DNA of 64,000 nt from contig QCXZ01000041.1 in NCBI GenBank assembly GCA_025024175.1, forward strand, positions 38,001,786 through 38,065,785, written 5' to 3'. Positions 1 to 13,457 of this stretch are shown here, piece by piece. Below the pieces are notes generated by a model. The model did not search any database. It was not told the origin of the DNA and saw only the letters and a list, made by a program, of their open reading frames with translations. Each line of letters begins with the position of its first letter. The stretch's first letter is position 1. The translations under genes were made by a program, and so were the position numbers. This DNA comes from Rhyzopertha dominica (taxonomy: Eukaryota; Arthropoda; Insecta; Coleoptera; Bostrichidae).

Positions 1-600
1 CCCGGTGGAATCACAACGAATGTCAGAGGCAAACATTGTGGAATCAGTGAGAGATAAAGAAAGGCATGTCACTGAGTCACTTAAAATTGCCAGTGATAGA
101 GTTTAAACGATTTGGTGGTGATATTAGAAACTAGTTGTCCTTTTGGTCGCTATTTAAAAAAAAATAAATGAAGATGGCGACATTGATGATCACGACAAAA
201 TTGAATATCTTATTCAAGCTACTGTACGTGGAAGTCATTCAAGACAACTTGTATTGAGTTTTCCTGCCGTGGCAGAAAATTATACGAACATAATTAACAG
301 TTTGCAGTCTCGTTTCGGGAGGGAAAATATTCAAACTGAGGTGCATGTAAGAGAGTTGTTGAAGTTAATTTTAAACAACGCTGCATTCCTCGGGACGTGG
401 ATATTTCTACCCTCTATGACACCATAGAGACGCAGAGAAGATCTCTTTAAACAATAGGAGTAGTGTCGGATAAGTGTTCTTCTATGCTTTTCCCATTGAT
501 CGAATCAAGCTTACCATCGGAGGTGTTAAGAGCCTGGCAACGATCTTCCGGAAAAAATGAAGTAGAAAACGAACAGCGGATCTGCTTAGCAGCATAATAT
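1..600 (+). pseudogene. BEL/Pao gag remnant
   Basis: Conceptual translation gives BEL-type gag blocks: 'LPVIEFKRFGGDIRN' around 80-140, then 'DDHDKIEYLIQATVRGS' around 190-235, then 'SLQSRFGRENIQTEVHVREL' around 305-360. These correspond to the DUF1759 gag domain of Pao/BEL polyproteins, which builds the intracellular particle. Reading needs several frame changes and meets stops, for example at about 103 and 447. The N-terminus lies off the left edge. The zinc-knuckle region expected before the protease is missing or unrecognisable, so the gene is dead. Confidence 0.7.
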
Positions 601-604
601 AACT

Positions 605-1033
605 TTGTGCAATGATAAATATAACAGTACCTTTGAGGTTCTAGATCAAGTAACGATCTGCAGTAAGATTTCTCCAGTATTTCGAGGGCCATGGTTAAAC
701 GAACTGAAGAATTTGGGTATAAATATATCTGACGCAACTGGTCCTATAGAGCTACTGATCGAGGCAGACATAGCAGGAATGTTGTATGTACACAGTAACA
801 AGTTTGTGTTGCAATGTGGTTCAATTGCGATTGAGACGATTTTGGGTTGGACTGTTATGGGAAAGGTGATGACCAATATTCATAGCGTGTCTTTTGCAAT
901 GACAAAATTATCATTATTGGTAAAAGATATGTGTATAAGTAACTTCTTGAATCTGGATGTGTTAGGGATCACAGATCCCACCAAAAAGAAATCACGTGAA
1001 GAAATGGCGACTGCAGGCAAAAAAAGTTTTTAG
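605..1033 (+). pseudogene. BEL/Pao aspartic protease (DUF1758 / peptidase A17-like) remnant
   Basis: This is an open stretch of 142 codons. Its central part contains the family-typical segment 'GPIELLIEADIAGMLYV' and, about 40 residues later, 'AIETILGWTVMGKV', which is the flap and C-terminal half of the retropepsin-like domain in Pao polyproteins. The catalytic Asp block that normally precedes it is not seen, so only the second half survives. After about residue 110 the frame leaves recognisable protein and ends in a lysine-rich stop. The same frame is not connected to the gag or RT fragments around it. It is a fossil of a polyprotein. Confidence 0.65.
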
Positions 1034-1785
1034 AAACCATTAAGATCAATGAAGAAGGGCGTTATGAGGTATATCTACCATGGATAGATGGACACCCATC
1101 TTTACCTACCAATTATAGCATCGCTTTGAAGAAGTTAAATTCAGCAGTGAAAAAACTTGAATGCAATCAAATGGTACAAGCTTTTGATGCTGTTTTCCAA
1201 GAATGGTTGCCGGAGGGGATTATAGAAAAGGTAGAGGAATTCTGTGTCTCAAATGGACATTATTTACCACATCGACCCGTCATAAAGGATAGCAGTGTTA
1301 CAACAAAAATACGACGAGCGTTTGACGCATCGGCTAGAGAAAAGGCCTTCTTTGAATAAGTGTCTTCAATAGGGTCCGAACCATATAGAGTCTGTACATT
1401 CCATCTTACTGAAATTCGAGAGTATGTCATTGGCGTTGTTACAGATATACGCAAAATAAGCTTGCATGACTATGATCGAAATTGCTTGAAATGAAAATCG
1501 TATATCGCCATAAAGGGGTTGTATTTGTAATAAACAGTAACCCTTGTTTATTGCGAGCCACATTAGAATATCATCTTTCGGCGTGTTTGTAAAGATACCA
1601 GATGGAGAGAGCTTCGTATTATGAAGATACAGTACGTAAACTTGTTGACGCCTTCTATGGTTCTATGCAGCCAACTGCTACTAGCCGCCCTACCAAGACT
1701 GAGTTGTTCAAATTCATACTAGAAGCAATAAAAGTTTTACGGGAAGGAAAGTTTGATCTGAGAAGTTGTCAGTATAGTAGGTTCG
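1034..1785 (+). pseudogene. BEL/Pao reverse transcriptase remnant
   Basis: Three frames are needed to follow the RT. At 1060-1359 it reads through 'GHYLPHRPVIKDSSVTTKIR', corresponding to the 'YYLPHHPVxKxxSxTTKxR' block that opens Pao RT domains, then 'RRAFDASA'. At 1366-1500 it continues as 'KFREYVIGVV' and 'DIRK' (palm block A). At 1540-1780 it reads 'ATLEYHLSACL' and then 'EGKFDLRSCQYS'. The position where the catalytic YVDD/YVDN motif should lie reads 'LVDAFYGSM', so the polymerase core is lost. Frameshifts lie near 1360 and 1590. The fragment is nonfunctional. Confidence 0.7.
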
Positions 1786-1966
1786 GAAGCGAGTACTTGG
1801 GACAATTAAAACTGTTTTGTGCTAGAACACAGTCGCGTAAGGTTAAAATCGGCGAAATTGTGCTTGTAGAATTGGCAACCGCAAGTTATAGACTGGTCTC
1901 TCGCGCGCGTTTGACATTTTACGAGGAAGAGATAACTGTTTCGGTTGGTCGAGCTGAAAAGAGCTA
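1786..1966 (+). pseudogene. BEL/Pao polyprotein C-terminal segment (DUF5641-like)
   Basis: It is in frame with the preceding RT fragment but separated from it in the protein family by the whole RNase H and integrase. The translation 'EYLGQLKLF' then 'KVKIGEIVLVE' matches the C-terminal domain of Pao polyproteins, where 'GEYLxxLR...' is followed by 'GDLVLVxE'. The jump from RT finger residues to this block over a few codons indicates a large internal deletion. It ends at a TAA at 1965-1967. The sequence after it up to the LTR is noncoding leader-like DNA. Confidence 0.55.
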
Positions 1967-2206
1967 AAGGGACTTCATTCAAACCATTATTCAGTTGGTG
2001 AAGAAACAGTTAAGGTTCCTGAAGAAGATAGAGGTAATAAGTCGGGAAGTGCGGTAGTGAAAACTAAAAGCAGATCACCCGTTTGCGTAACACGAAGTGG
2101 TCGACTGGTAAAGTTGCCTATAAGATTCTATATTAATTTTGATGTTGTTTATAATTAATTGATTGAGAAACACCTGTTACTGTAAATGTTTCCCCAAGCG
2201 GAATGA

Positions 2207-2445
2207 TGTTGTGAATACTGTAAATGTAATAGTTAGTTTATTTATCAATTTTTGTATTTTAAAAAGTTACTTACCTGGTATTGTGACTTTGTTAGATTGA
2301 ACAGTAGTAGAAAAATAAAAGTGGTGTCAATTGCTGAAAGTGAACTTTGTGTTATTTTGCAGCATAAGAGCTGTTTTGCTGCCAATTTAATATATTTAAT
2401 CATCGCTGTCTAGTGTGCGGGTAGATCACTTGCCGATACCGAACA
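2207..2445 (+). repeat. BEL/Pao-type LTR (about 239 bp)
   Basis: It starts TGTTGTGAATAC after a degenerate purine stretch and ends CCGATACCGAACA, giving the usual TGT...ACA ends. It contains an AATAAA at about 2313. Directly after it comes TTTGGCGACCATGACA, which resembles the primer-binding site that follows the 5' LTR of BEL elements. Only one copy lies in the window, so the borders are inferred from the terminal motifs and the PBS-like sequence. Confidence 0.6.
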
Positions 2446-2461
2446 TTTGGCGACCATGACA
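2446..2461 (+). other. BEL-type primer-binding-site-like motif
   Basis: TTTGGCGACCATGACA follows the ACA end of the LTR immediately. In BEL/Pao elements a TTGGCGACCGTGACAG-type sequence at this place primes minus-strand synthesis. Its presence downstream of gag-pol remnants means this LTR also looks like a 5' LTR, as in a head-to-tail tandem. No gag is readable after it. Confidence 0.5.
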
Positions 2462-5400
2462 GCACATTTGAGTTGTGCAGACGTGCCCATAGTAATCTAC
2501 ACTTGCCGACGCGGAATACCTACGTTCGTATCGGACATTGCATTAAAAGAAGTAGTTCACTGGTAGTACTCCACAGGTAGATTCAGTCACAACTAAAGGT
2601 TCTTGAGCATCGCCGTGCAACACCCATGATGATTTGGAAGTATTTAAGACCTGAAGAAAGAACAGCGAAGGATCGTTATGGCGAAAATATCTTACTACAA
2701 GCCTTGTTATCCTTATTGTGAATTTTTCTGGTTTGGAATGCAAAGAAGTTGCGGCTATTAAATTAGAGAATGCTGTGTGAAGAGAATGCAAAATAAACTA
2801 ATTGAATCCATCCCGTCCACCGTTTTACATTTCAGGTTCAAAAAATACGTTTTTTTAAGAACCCTTGGCCTGTTCAAAAACTGTTAAACATTTAAAGCAA
2901 CGTATGAGCATCTGCACTGGTCAATTCATTTGGATCCAAACAACTAGTTTTGTCCGTATTATGACTCTTCGGGAAGAAATATTGAATGGACTGACCAAAG
3001 CAGCTTTATTCCAGCGTAAAGAAGTATGCTCAGCGCAACGTTGCGAACAACAGAGCTTGCTTAACACCACTTCTAGTTATTGCCTATTTGTTGCTTGTAT
3101 TTTTTTTACATTTAATGTTACAATTTACAACTCCTCCAAACAAAGACATTCCGACCATCAGCCCAGCAAACAGCTCTCTCCATTGTGGTAGATATTTCAA
3201 TATCAATAAATATTACAGTGGTAAGTAAACGAAAAAATAACCAGAAACAGATTTTCATATGTTTAAGAAACCATCTTGATGATATAAAGGACAATCCTCT
3301 GGAAGTTTGGAAGAAACAGGAATTTATACTGGCTTGACTATTAGGAAATTATTTTCCATCAATATACATGTGCTTCTGTAAATAGGCAGGTCAAGCACTT
3401 TCTTAACGGCGCAATAAGTTCTAATGTGTGCAAATTGGAAACTATTAAATAAAAACACAAACCTGCAAAATGTGGACAAAATATGTTGCGATTAAGCAAG
3501 CTGTGGATACATCTAATAAAATACTAATCAACGCAAAGTTTGATGTTGCTTTGCTATTATGTTGTTTTTAAAAAATGTTCAACAGCCAATCGTTTTTTGG
3601 TAATAGGTATCTAAATTCCGGTGTTAAAAGAAAATTTGTAATATACGAAGACCGCGTACATTTATACAGTGCCGGATTATCGCCAAGTCCATTATTGGAA
3701 ATAAGTATTTATACAAAATATAGTATGCCATTTCATCAAGTAACTGTAATTTACATAGGTAATATAAATACGTATTAAATCAACAAAATACCGTCAAAAA
3801 CTGATCAACATAGAAACTGCATGCTTGCGCCATCTCGACGGTTATAGCAAAACGATGGTTGGGAGCAATGTAGGAGCATAATAGATGCCTGTTGGTATAT
3901 GCAAACAACTTGAGTTATAAAATCACGCATGGTCTAGATGGCGGATAGCTCTAATATTTGAAATCTTACAGATAAGAAATTACATACTCGGAGAGTTGTG
4001 TCGACCACTTGTATCAAATCACAATTATCAGAAGGAAATAAACAATATGAACTATTCTACGTATGTTGCTTAATATGACAAAAGGGAATGTCAGAACAAT
4101 AACAGGTAGTTGTAAAATGATTACTTGATGCAAGATTACCGTGCGCAATAAGCTGTATGAAAAACGTTAGGGTAACAGGCTATAATGTGGTATATACGCA
4201 TATAATTTCTATTTCCCACAATAACCCAAAAACTACAATAGTTATATTGGCATGGATTAGCTATGTAATAGCTCCAGACCTGATGAACAACAAGTAACAG
4301 TTCGTATTGACTGGAAAGACAATTTTATCATTTAATACCAATACTAACACCACATCAAGCGCTCTGCCTTAGAACATTAGAAGTTAAGAAAAATTAATAC
4401 AAGTAAAGAAGTAAAATTGTGCGAATTGTTAAAATCTACGATTCCCTTTTAAATAAATAAGGGATAATGAGTTCCTTTTAATCATTGAGTGAGAACTGAA
4501 GTGACACTAACTCAATCTCCAATGGATTTATGTTTATCATGGTTATAAAGGAGTGGCAAACATATATCTGTTTAGTAGTAGTATTTAATCTTTTTCAATC
4601 AAAAAACTTAGAATAGATTTTGTTTCATCGAACAATAGGATTTCTAGATTCCTTGTAACACTATGTACTACATAATATGGAAAGCCGTCTCCTTGCAAAG
4701 TCCTTGTTTTCAAGCTAGTGTTTTAAAGAGTGTTTTAATTCAGGCTACATTCTACCTACATTACCAAATGTCAATTTAATTAGCGGCACTAAGTAGGCGG
4801 GGAAGAGTATTGAATTTTATATAATATGTAGTTTAATTCGTAATTCCTCCAAACATTGTATCTTAAGTGCACCGATATATAGTAAGGGTCAAGGTTCGAT
4901 ACACCGAACACTTCAAGTATTTATGCAATCTTATATTTTGATGTTGGCCTAATAATCTCGTCTCATACGTACGTGGAAGTTAAGGGAAGGTAGCAAACAA
5001 CAATACTTTAGTTCATTATCTTTTCCTGCAGTAATACATCTTGCACAGTGAAGAGTATTATTTATTAAAGTATAATGGGTGGTTGTGCAAGCTTAAAGAG
5101 AACCTTATTGATTTTTTAAACAATGTTGTTTGCTTTTATTCCATGAAACGCCCCAAATTAATCATGTTTGTGGTGTTCTGTGCTTATAGTACGTAATATT
5201 TGTACTTAACAAGCGTCAGGCAAGACACTGACACGGTATATTTTATAGCTGTTCTAGCTCGCTATTGTGTATTCAAACTATGCCGCATAAATGCATATTA
5301 TTGTCAGTTAGAAGGATTGTAAACCTAGATGTTACCCCAAGTTATTGCAACTTTTGCACACCGGCATATAAGCGAAAGCGTTTAAAATGATTTATACAAA

Positions 5401-8400
5401 ACTGAGCGTGAATAAATAGCAATTTTATTCTATTCCAAAAATAATCGGCTTGGTATGCAGTGAAGGATATGCAGTTACACAACAATCGTAAAGAAAAACA
5501 TTAATGAAATAAGTGAATTACATGTAGATACTAAAATTTAATTAAACATTTAATTTTTATCTTACCTTGGCATATCGAGTTGATCCAAATTAAAGTGATT
5601 TATCCATGCAGCGTAACCGTTGGAAATAAAAAAAAAACATTTTTATGAAAAGATTATTAAGATTATTTTCAAACTGTGATTCTTTTTATTCTGGAATGTC
5701 CTATTTATTGATTTCAAATTTGCATTGTGAAATTTTAATACCACTCTGTATATGTGGTAGGTCTAAATTTCACTAATTCTGTTATTCATCATTTTGTGAA
5801 AAATATGACAATTGCAATATATGCTAAAACGTTTATACTAAAAAAGATAGAAGCGTGCGGTTTTCTCTCTTCAAAAGGGGAGTCTTGCAATATTGAAGTT
5901 TTAAATGCAAATAACTTGCATCTTTCAAATATATAATTATAAATCATTCGAAGTAACCTTCGTCGATTCGACCATCAGCTCAAGCCAATGGGCAAAATTC
6001 GTTAAATGTTCTAAAGCACATCTAGAGTTACTTGTCTCAAAGTAATTTAGACTCTATTTGTAACTTCTTTAGATGCATGAGTAGTAAACTTTTGGCCTAA
6101 TGTAGCACCAGGATGTTTTACTTTTTTATATAAGGAAGCTTTTTAACATGTTTATCATAACTATTTCAAGTTTAAGTTCAAGCTAGTTCGTGTGCGAAAA
6201 AACGCCTGTCAAAATTATAATAAACAGTGTCATTAAGAAAAAAAATAACAGAAAATCAAAAAATTCAGCGCGTCTGTGATTTTTTAATAACTCTTAGGCT
6301 GTTAATACAAACTATTAATAATGTGAAACTAAACGAAAGAACATTTAGTTTAGCATCCTAAAGTAAAAAGATAAATATATCATTATTTAAAAAAAAAATC
6401 AAGTTAGTCGTATATTTGCATTTGGAGCTTTCAAAATCCGGATCTGTAATTAAGATGAAATAAAACGCTATCTTCAAAATTGTTTAATTAAACATGTAGC
6501 CCGTTACACGTGTGATTGAAAACTAGTTGCCTTCTTTATGGTCGGAAAGTCTTTGGTGAAATTCGGCGAATATTTATCAAGGAAATTTAGTAAACTTGTT
6601 TTGTAAACATGCGTTGATTTAATGTAGCGTGCTATATTGCATTCACATCCTAGAAGATTATAATGAACCTCATAAAATTTATAGATAAAGTACAAAATAT
6701 GTTTTGTACATAATATTAAATAATCTGGTATTTAGCTAATTCGGTCCACATAGTTGTTGTGACAATAGTGCAAGATGAAAAAACGGCTAATGTTAGCCTT
6801 AATAGCTGGACTAGACTTTAACCTCAGATTTTTATCAATTAATGTCGTGCTTGAAGAGTATGTAACTCATTTAAAATGCTTTCATTTTCCAATGGCATAT
6901 TATACTGAAATTTAATTCATCGTCTACAATCTACATAGTGCTTACTTTATTCTTGGTAAGCACCACTGAACAGGAATAATTATTGTACTGCTCGGATTTG
7001 TGTTTTTTTTTTTGTAGGAAATCAGGAATGTTTCCTTTCAGATCAAATCAATTTAGCAACGATTGCAATCAAATCTACCAATTCTCAAATCGCACTTGCA
7101 TGTAAGTATAACCATTAGGTAAAACATTATAGCATTTGCAGGTTTTTGAAAGGAATGTTCTTTAATTCAAATTATCAGTGCCCTAGTAAGTCCTGACTAG
7201 CTGTATAAACGCCATTTTTGCAGTGCTATCTTCAGAGTCCAATGATACAATGCTTTCGGTGCCTACTTCGCCGAAGTCTTGTCTAATTGCTTAATTATTT
7301 GCAACTAGAAAACAAGCGTTCATACTATGCTTCATCATCTCGTCTCTTTTTTTGCTTGTTTTACTTTTATTTAGATAGTCATCCGGCTAAGTGCATTGCA
7401 ACATCAACAGGAGCAAACAGTATTGCTTAAAAAACGTTGAAGTTTCTAGCAAATTCTGCAGTTTAGACCACGACAGATTTCTTTCATTTGGAGACTTGTT
7501 AGGTGCTTAATTTATAATAAAACTCTTTATGCATGTAGACTGCTTTGTATTATTATATAGTTATAGACGTATATAGATATCTCATCGACAGTGATATCAA
7601 CGGGGCCATTGAACATATACGATATTTGCTACTAGCTTTTTAATTATGTTACCCATGACTTTGTTGGGGTCAAGGGTGGCACGCCGCACTTTGTTTCCGC
7701 GGAAGTCAGCGCACGTCTGATACATCATGTCAATTACACTGATTGAAAAACTAGGACGCGTAATTTTGAGGGTCTTGAATGCGGTTCATGGTTGTCGAAA
7801 TTTCCATTCGACGCTGCTGCGTCTAGACGTAATACAGGTTTGGTACACAGACGATATTTGCATTGTAACTTTCCACTACAACTTTCGGCTTCTTTATTTT
7901 ATTCCAGGAGCAATTAACCACAAAGGTTGACATGCTAGCTTTATAATTTAGAGACGGTGTTAGGTGAGTTACGCCACATATCATTAATTACTTAGCTCAA
8001 TTTTCTGCTACTTATATTAATTAGGCTGACATTTTGTTTGAGCTTGGTCAAAGAGCACAATAGGAGTAATGGCTTAATTTGCAACCGTGTAGCAGACTGT
8101 GACTTTTTTATGTTAAAGAAACTGCTAGATAAGCACGTGCATTTAATACGTTTTATTATTTTATACCTGGCAAATAAATGAGTATATATGTATGTACGGT
8201 CTTGCCTCAAATTATATCATTTTCGCTATTGCATGATCATTGCATTCTCGTCTAGTAAAAGTTTTCGTACTGAAACAAATTTGTTTTAGCTGTTTTATAT
8301 CAAATACAGTATTAGCTGTTGGGTACTAATTATAAAAGGACAACATGTTTCCGAATGTACTTTTTGTATTATTAAATGCGCATATACAATAGGTATTCTA

Positions 8401-10530
8401 TTAAATTAGTAAAATGGTGTAGGGTAAAAACGATTTAGTTATTGGACCCTTAAGAAAAACAAAAATTCTAAATGTATTCGTACGAAATAGTGTATAAAAA
8501 AAACTAGTTTCAAAAGGCGCCATTTTGTGCCACGCATCCAACGTTTACAAAAAGTTTTTACTTTTTTTTGTTTCCGCCGTCTACACAAGAATATATGGGA
8601 AATTTAATAAAAATAAAGAATTTAGGAAAATTAACCCCTCCATGTTTAAGTTGGCTACTTATCAATTTTGACAAAACACATGACAGTTACGACGTTGCCA
8701 GTTGAAATTTGTTTAATGTTGCCTCAGAATTATGTACTGACACCAATGTTAGAAAACAAAAAAAAATGGTTTCTTAACGGCTCTATCAGAGATAACCCTG
8801 GCCCTGTTACGACACGCAATTTGCTTTTGATAATGACTTTATTAAGAAAGCGAAATAGGAAAAGTATATATGTTGCTAAAGCATATCTATTGATAAAATT
8901 TTGTACTCATGACGAAATTAACCCTTTTTTGATATTTGTTAATGGTTTCAAAAGAGTTCTGTGAACATTTCGGAAACACTTAGTATAAAATCCTAAACTG
9001 CTCTCATTGTCGAGACCCTTACCCTTGTAAAACTCAGATTAAATTAATATTTAATTACCTTAGCAAACCTGTTTGATATTCACAGCCGTTACATTAAGAA
9101 ATTGTGAGAAGGTGTAGTAAACCCTTTCATAAAACGATAAAACAAATAGATTTTTGGAAACCGTAGCCTACTACCACTGCTCAGTATGGCGGTATTTTAG
9201 ACTGCAATGAATTTTAATTTCAACGCAGTTGAGATCCCGAAGTTGTACAGCCGACCGACGTAAGGATTCATTCATATATGCATGTAAAGGAATTGTGATA
9301 ATTTGAATCCACTCCAATGCTTCTAGCCGCTGGTACATGTACTCGTCATGTACTAAAATTTTTACAAACCATGTCTGCGTTGACAGACTGGGTGACCTGG
9401 AAACTTGATTTGCGCCAAAAATTTTTCAGTTGCGGCAGTCGGTAAACTTTCTTTTTCTGTTATGGGGACAAAATACATGTTGGTCAATCATTGTGATTTC
9501 TGGATCGGAATCTCGAATATCAACGATTTCATAAGAAATTATATCAAATCAAATGTATATTAGTACTTTCATGAGGTGGCGACCTAATGTTGGTAACTAG
9601 CAAAGTTTTCAGCCTGATATTAAAAAGTTGGCTGAAAATATCCAGCAGCAAAAGTAACACTAGTGATTTTACTTTTTTGTTTGAATAAAAATATATACTT
9701 GTATACAGTTATACCCAAACATAGACAATGTAATATTACTTACATATTGTGATTGGTAAAAAAAAAACAGATAAAAATTTTCGCTATGATTTTATGTGAT
9801 TTTATTTTCTTCAGCTTCTGCGCCCGTTATTCTCTGACTAAATTAAGAAACGGCCCTTGTTAGTTAGCTTGCCGATCCCTGTACTACGGTACTAACGCTT
9901 TTAAAATTCTAGTTGGTGGTACCTTTCAACATAGAAAGCAATAGAAATGGTCAAAGGTGATACTGAAAGCAGAACAATCATTTAAGTGTCAGATATTTTT
10001 AGAGTGTGGTGTATTTTCAGGTAGAGAAATTATAGAAGTACCCGGATCTTGCGGAATAGGACAGTATACATCTTAGCGAAACGTGAGTTTGACGCTCCGT
10101 TTGACGTATCTGATTTATTTAAGAAAAAGATATCACAACTAAATATACNACCCTTTAAAAAAGGATCACAACTAACTGAGAAGTAAACATTAAATACAAG
10201 CACCATCGCTAATTGAAGAGCAGCAATTGAAAATTTAATTTAAAAAATTTTGAAAGTTCTGCCGATACTAATCTTTTTCGTTTTGACATACACCTGTTGA
10301 TAAAATAAAGAAAACTATAACTACACGTGCTCACAAATGTAAAAGAAACATTACTCTGGCAACCATGATTTTTACGAATGTCACTAAATAGGTAAAATGA
10401 TTAAAATAAAAAAAAAAACTTATTACACCATTCAATTATACCGAAAGGGTACTAAAAAAACTGTTTTTATCTTTCAAACGTATTAAATTTTAAACAGTTA
10501 TTCACTTCATATAATATACAACTTAATCAT
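2462..10530. other. AT-rich desert without a supportable gene
   Basis: Both strands were read for ORFs, transposon protein blocks, LTR ends and long inverted repeats. Only short ORFs (under 110 codons) of low-complexity composition are present, and none carries a recognisable motif. A degenerate BEL leader may continue to about 2.6 kb. There are single-base runs (for example A9 at about 5628) but no microsatellite array. Confidence 0.6.
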
Positions 10531-10531
10531 T

Positions 10532-10774
10532 CTAGACCAATTTAGGTCTCTTTGGCAAGTTCTGGATTTGATCTTCAACGTCCGATATTTGATTTACTTC
10601 AGATTCTTTTATTTCTTCAGATTCAACCTCCCGGTGTAAACAAAAGATTGACGGCTTGATTTCATTAGTTTTTTTATGTATCAGTAATATCTTCGTAGGT
10701 TTTTCAATGTTCGAACCATTTTCCGAACTATGAAATACGTAGATTGGTACAATGCAGTCCATGGCATGGCTCAA
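10532..10774 (-). CDS. Hypothetical 80-residue ORF, doubtful
   Basis: I do not recognise this ORF. It is the only stretch in the first desert with somewhat protein-like composition: the C-terminal half is acidic ('ESEEIKESEV') and it ends in 'LPKRPKLV', a basic tail that resembles a nuclear localisation signal. An overlapping ORF of 68 codons runs the other way (10730-10936). There is no promoter, splice or homology support. It could be an exon end or a chance ORF in AT-rich DNA. Confidence 0.15.
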   Translation of the reverse strand: MSHAMDCIVPIYVFHSSENGSNIEKPTKILLIHKKTNEIKPSIFCLHREVESEEIKESEVNQISDVEDQIQNLPKRPKLV

Positions 10775-10936
10775 AATGGTTTCAAATTAATTTCATCCAT
10801 TAACAGATGCATATCTAACAAACTAAGTCTAAATGATTTGAAACATCAGCACTACGAGCTTCCAACTTTTAAAGTAGAGAATTTACCACCAACTGTGGAA
10901 ACAGTTGCGCAACCAAGTAAAGATGGAAAAAAATAA

Positions 10937-13457
10937 TTGCGAGTAATTGCAAAATGCCCCCTTTATAGATTTTCCAATCATGATAGGATGATTTGTTAAA
11001 AAACAATTTCTTGTAGCTGCGAAACGAGCTAACAGATGTGGGTGTAGAAAACAGGTACGGTCATGTCATTGTTCGTACAACTGTTCGAACTTTGAAAAAA
11101 CTTACCTTAGCGCTATGGTCAGTCTCTTATGCACATGTCCCATTTTACGGTCATGTAGTAACGGGCAATCAATTCCACGATTGACTAATTTATTTTTATA
11201 TTATGATTAATTTAGAGCTTGGTTTCAATTACACTTTCGTTTTTATTTATATTGAAAATTAGAAGGAATTCTATCTCTCCTTCGGTAGACTCTGTTCCAT
11301 GACATTGCCTGCGAGGAGCACGATTTATATACCTTGTTCTGGCCTATAAAAGCAAAGAAAAACGGACAGTATGTTTGCAACTGACTAAATGTCCAGCTTT
11401 AGCAAGGCAACTGCATGAGCATTTACTGTTTTTCCCTTTTTCGACCTCAAGGGAAGGTAGAATGGAAGAATGTAAAATGTGTATTTGACATTTCATGAGC
11501 ACAAGTAGTCTTCTTGTAACAAGGTAATTGTGTTTCCTTTATAATCTAATCTAATAAGATCATTTTTATAACGCCTAGTAATAATGGCGTTATGTCCATG
11601 TCCAAAAAAGTAAAATTCGGCAGTTTCTTGCAGCCCGGATATGGTTTGTGGCCAGGGTTACCCTAGTTAGGACATTCAGATTAAAGTCAATTAAATAATG
11701 ATGCACTCTTCGAGATACTTAATATGGCCTTATGATATCTAATGTGCTACATAAAATTAAGGTTGTACATACACTTAAAGGTGGTATTAATGACCATACC
11801 AATCTACAAACATATGGTCACGTATGAATTGAACAGCTACTTACTTCCGACTTCTTTGACATATTCCTGCAAATTAGGTGTGGCAAACGATAAGATTATA
11901 CGTACTGCATTTGGCATTCACTGGACATTAAACTCAGACATCAGTGTCATACTCCTTCAAGCAAACGCTAAAGTGAATTATGAAGTTTCGTGTCTCAGTT
12001 TTCGTGTTGTTTACCGAAATGTTGAAAGAAGAAATCAGTTCTGCGGACAATACTTAGTTCTAATAAGCAACATGGTCAGTATAAGCGCTTTTCTTTGGCA
12101 GTTTGCTAAATTAGAAGTCACTAAAGGCATTATATCTGTCATTTCAAAGATATACCTGCGGTATTTAGCAAATGTAATGCAAAATCACTAACTGTAGTCA
12201 AAACACGCATAAGGAAGCACACAGAACTCGAAGAGTAGCATTAGGATAAATATTGCGTTATCAGTTATATCAGTAAGTTGTATTAAAGAACCTGCAACCT
12301 GACAAGAACACATATACCTAACGCATCAGGTACTTATCGGGAATCGCTTCTTAATATGCATTGGTGTACTTAGTGCTTATCAGAAATAGCACTGAGTCTT
12401 GGTATATATAAATCCCTTGATCATTTAGAACTTGACTAGATTTTATATAGGCATCTAGTATATTATTATACCACAAGATGCTATATTATCGTGGAAATAG
12501 TCACAAGTGCAACAATATGTCTTATTAAACTAGTGTAATGTACTGTTTTATACAATTTGTTGTAAATAATTTGTGAAGTTACAGCTTTTCAAAATGTCGC
12601 TTTAGAACACAGTTAAAGAATTCTACGGAAAGCCAGCGCGGGTTAAGAAATAATGTCTTCAGCTAGATTTTTGTTTAATGTAGTTAAACACATATTATCG
12701 TTTGAAACATGTTCAAATAAAAAAAAATCAGTGTGTTCTTCGACTCATTCAAATCAGGATAACTCATAGTTTTATTGTTACACAAGCGCTTCTACAAAGC
12801 ATGATTTGTTCTGCTGTTATTTGCAACTATCACAACTACCTAGAAACTACATTTGCAAAAAAACTCGATTTAGAACTGACATTAAATCCACTGCAAGTCT
12901 TAAACTTAGAAGCCAAGCCAAGTCATCGTTTCGTATTTCAACGCTTTTCAAATAATCTTTCACAACTAAATCCTTAGTTATTTTGCTACTAAGATCACAC
13001 ATAATATAAATGTAATGTTCAAATCACAATGTTTAGGATGCCAATATTTACAAAAAATTACGAAATTTCCAATTCCAGCCATTTAAATTGTTTCGAAAAT
13101 ATTCTCATATTTCAATAAAGCTTTTAACCTTATTCCCTGCGTTCGTAAAATTTTCAGTTTGATTGGTATCGCGTTTATGTCCCGCAATTGCCCTAGGTTG
13201 AGTGCGTTTTCAATAAGCCAGTATTTTTTTAAATTAATTAAGGTAGGTAATCCCCTAAATAGGCTTAGAGCAGCAACTTGTGAGAGCTTAGGGTGTCGAA
13301 GAAGAAACGATTATTTCGCTATTGTTGGCACCCTACAATCTAATGTTATGTAGTACCTACACACACGGCTGTACGGCACTAAATCAACTTCAGTTCTTTC
13401 GAGGAATCGTTTTTATCCGAAACTTTTTGTGCCTTTTATTAATTACTGTTTAGCTTT
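10937..13457. other. AT-rich intergenic stretch
   Basis: The longest ORF is 149 codons at 11742-12191 (+). Its product has no motif and a composition expected of AT-rich noncoding DNA, so I do not call it a gene. Nothing else is supportable here. Confidence 0.5.

Larger units (their letters stand above)
1..2445 (+). mobile_element. BEL/Pao LTR retrotransposon, decayed, 5' end outside the window
   Basis: Pieces of gag, aspartic protease, reverse transcriptase and the C-terminal DUF5641-type segment occur in the usual BEL/Pao order on the + strand, followed by an LTR-like end. All coding parts carry stops and frame changes. The stretch between the RT palm and the C-terminus, including RNase H and integrase, is deleted: only about 180 bp separate the conserved blocks. 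No 5' LTR is seen, so the element either begins left of the window or was truncated. The identification rests on family-typical blocks such as the gag segment ending in 'SLQSRFGRENIQ' and the protease block 'ETILGWTVMGKV'. Confidence 0.85.

Noticed and set aside
4276..4282. CTGATGA as a possible hammerhead core on the + strand
   Set aside because: No stem II and no GAAA follow at a fitting distance.
4885..4910. GGTTCGATACACC resembles a tRNA B box
   Set aside because: No A box or acceptor-stem pairing at the right distance upstream, so no tRNA is called.
11742..12191. 149-codon ORF on the + strand
   Set aside because: No motif, no GC rise and no codon-use signal; expected by chance in AT-rich DNA of this length.
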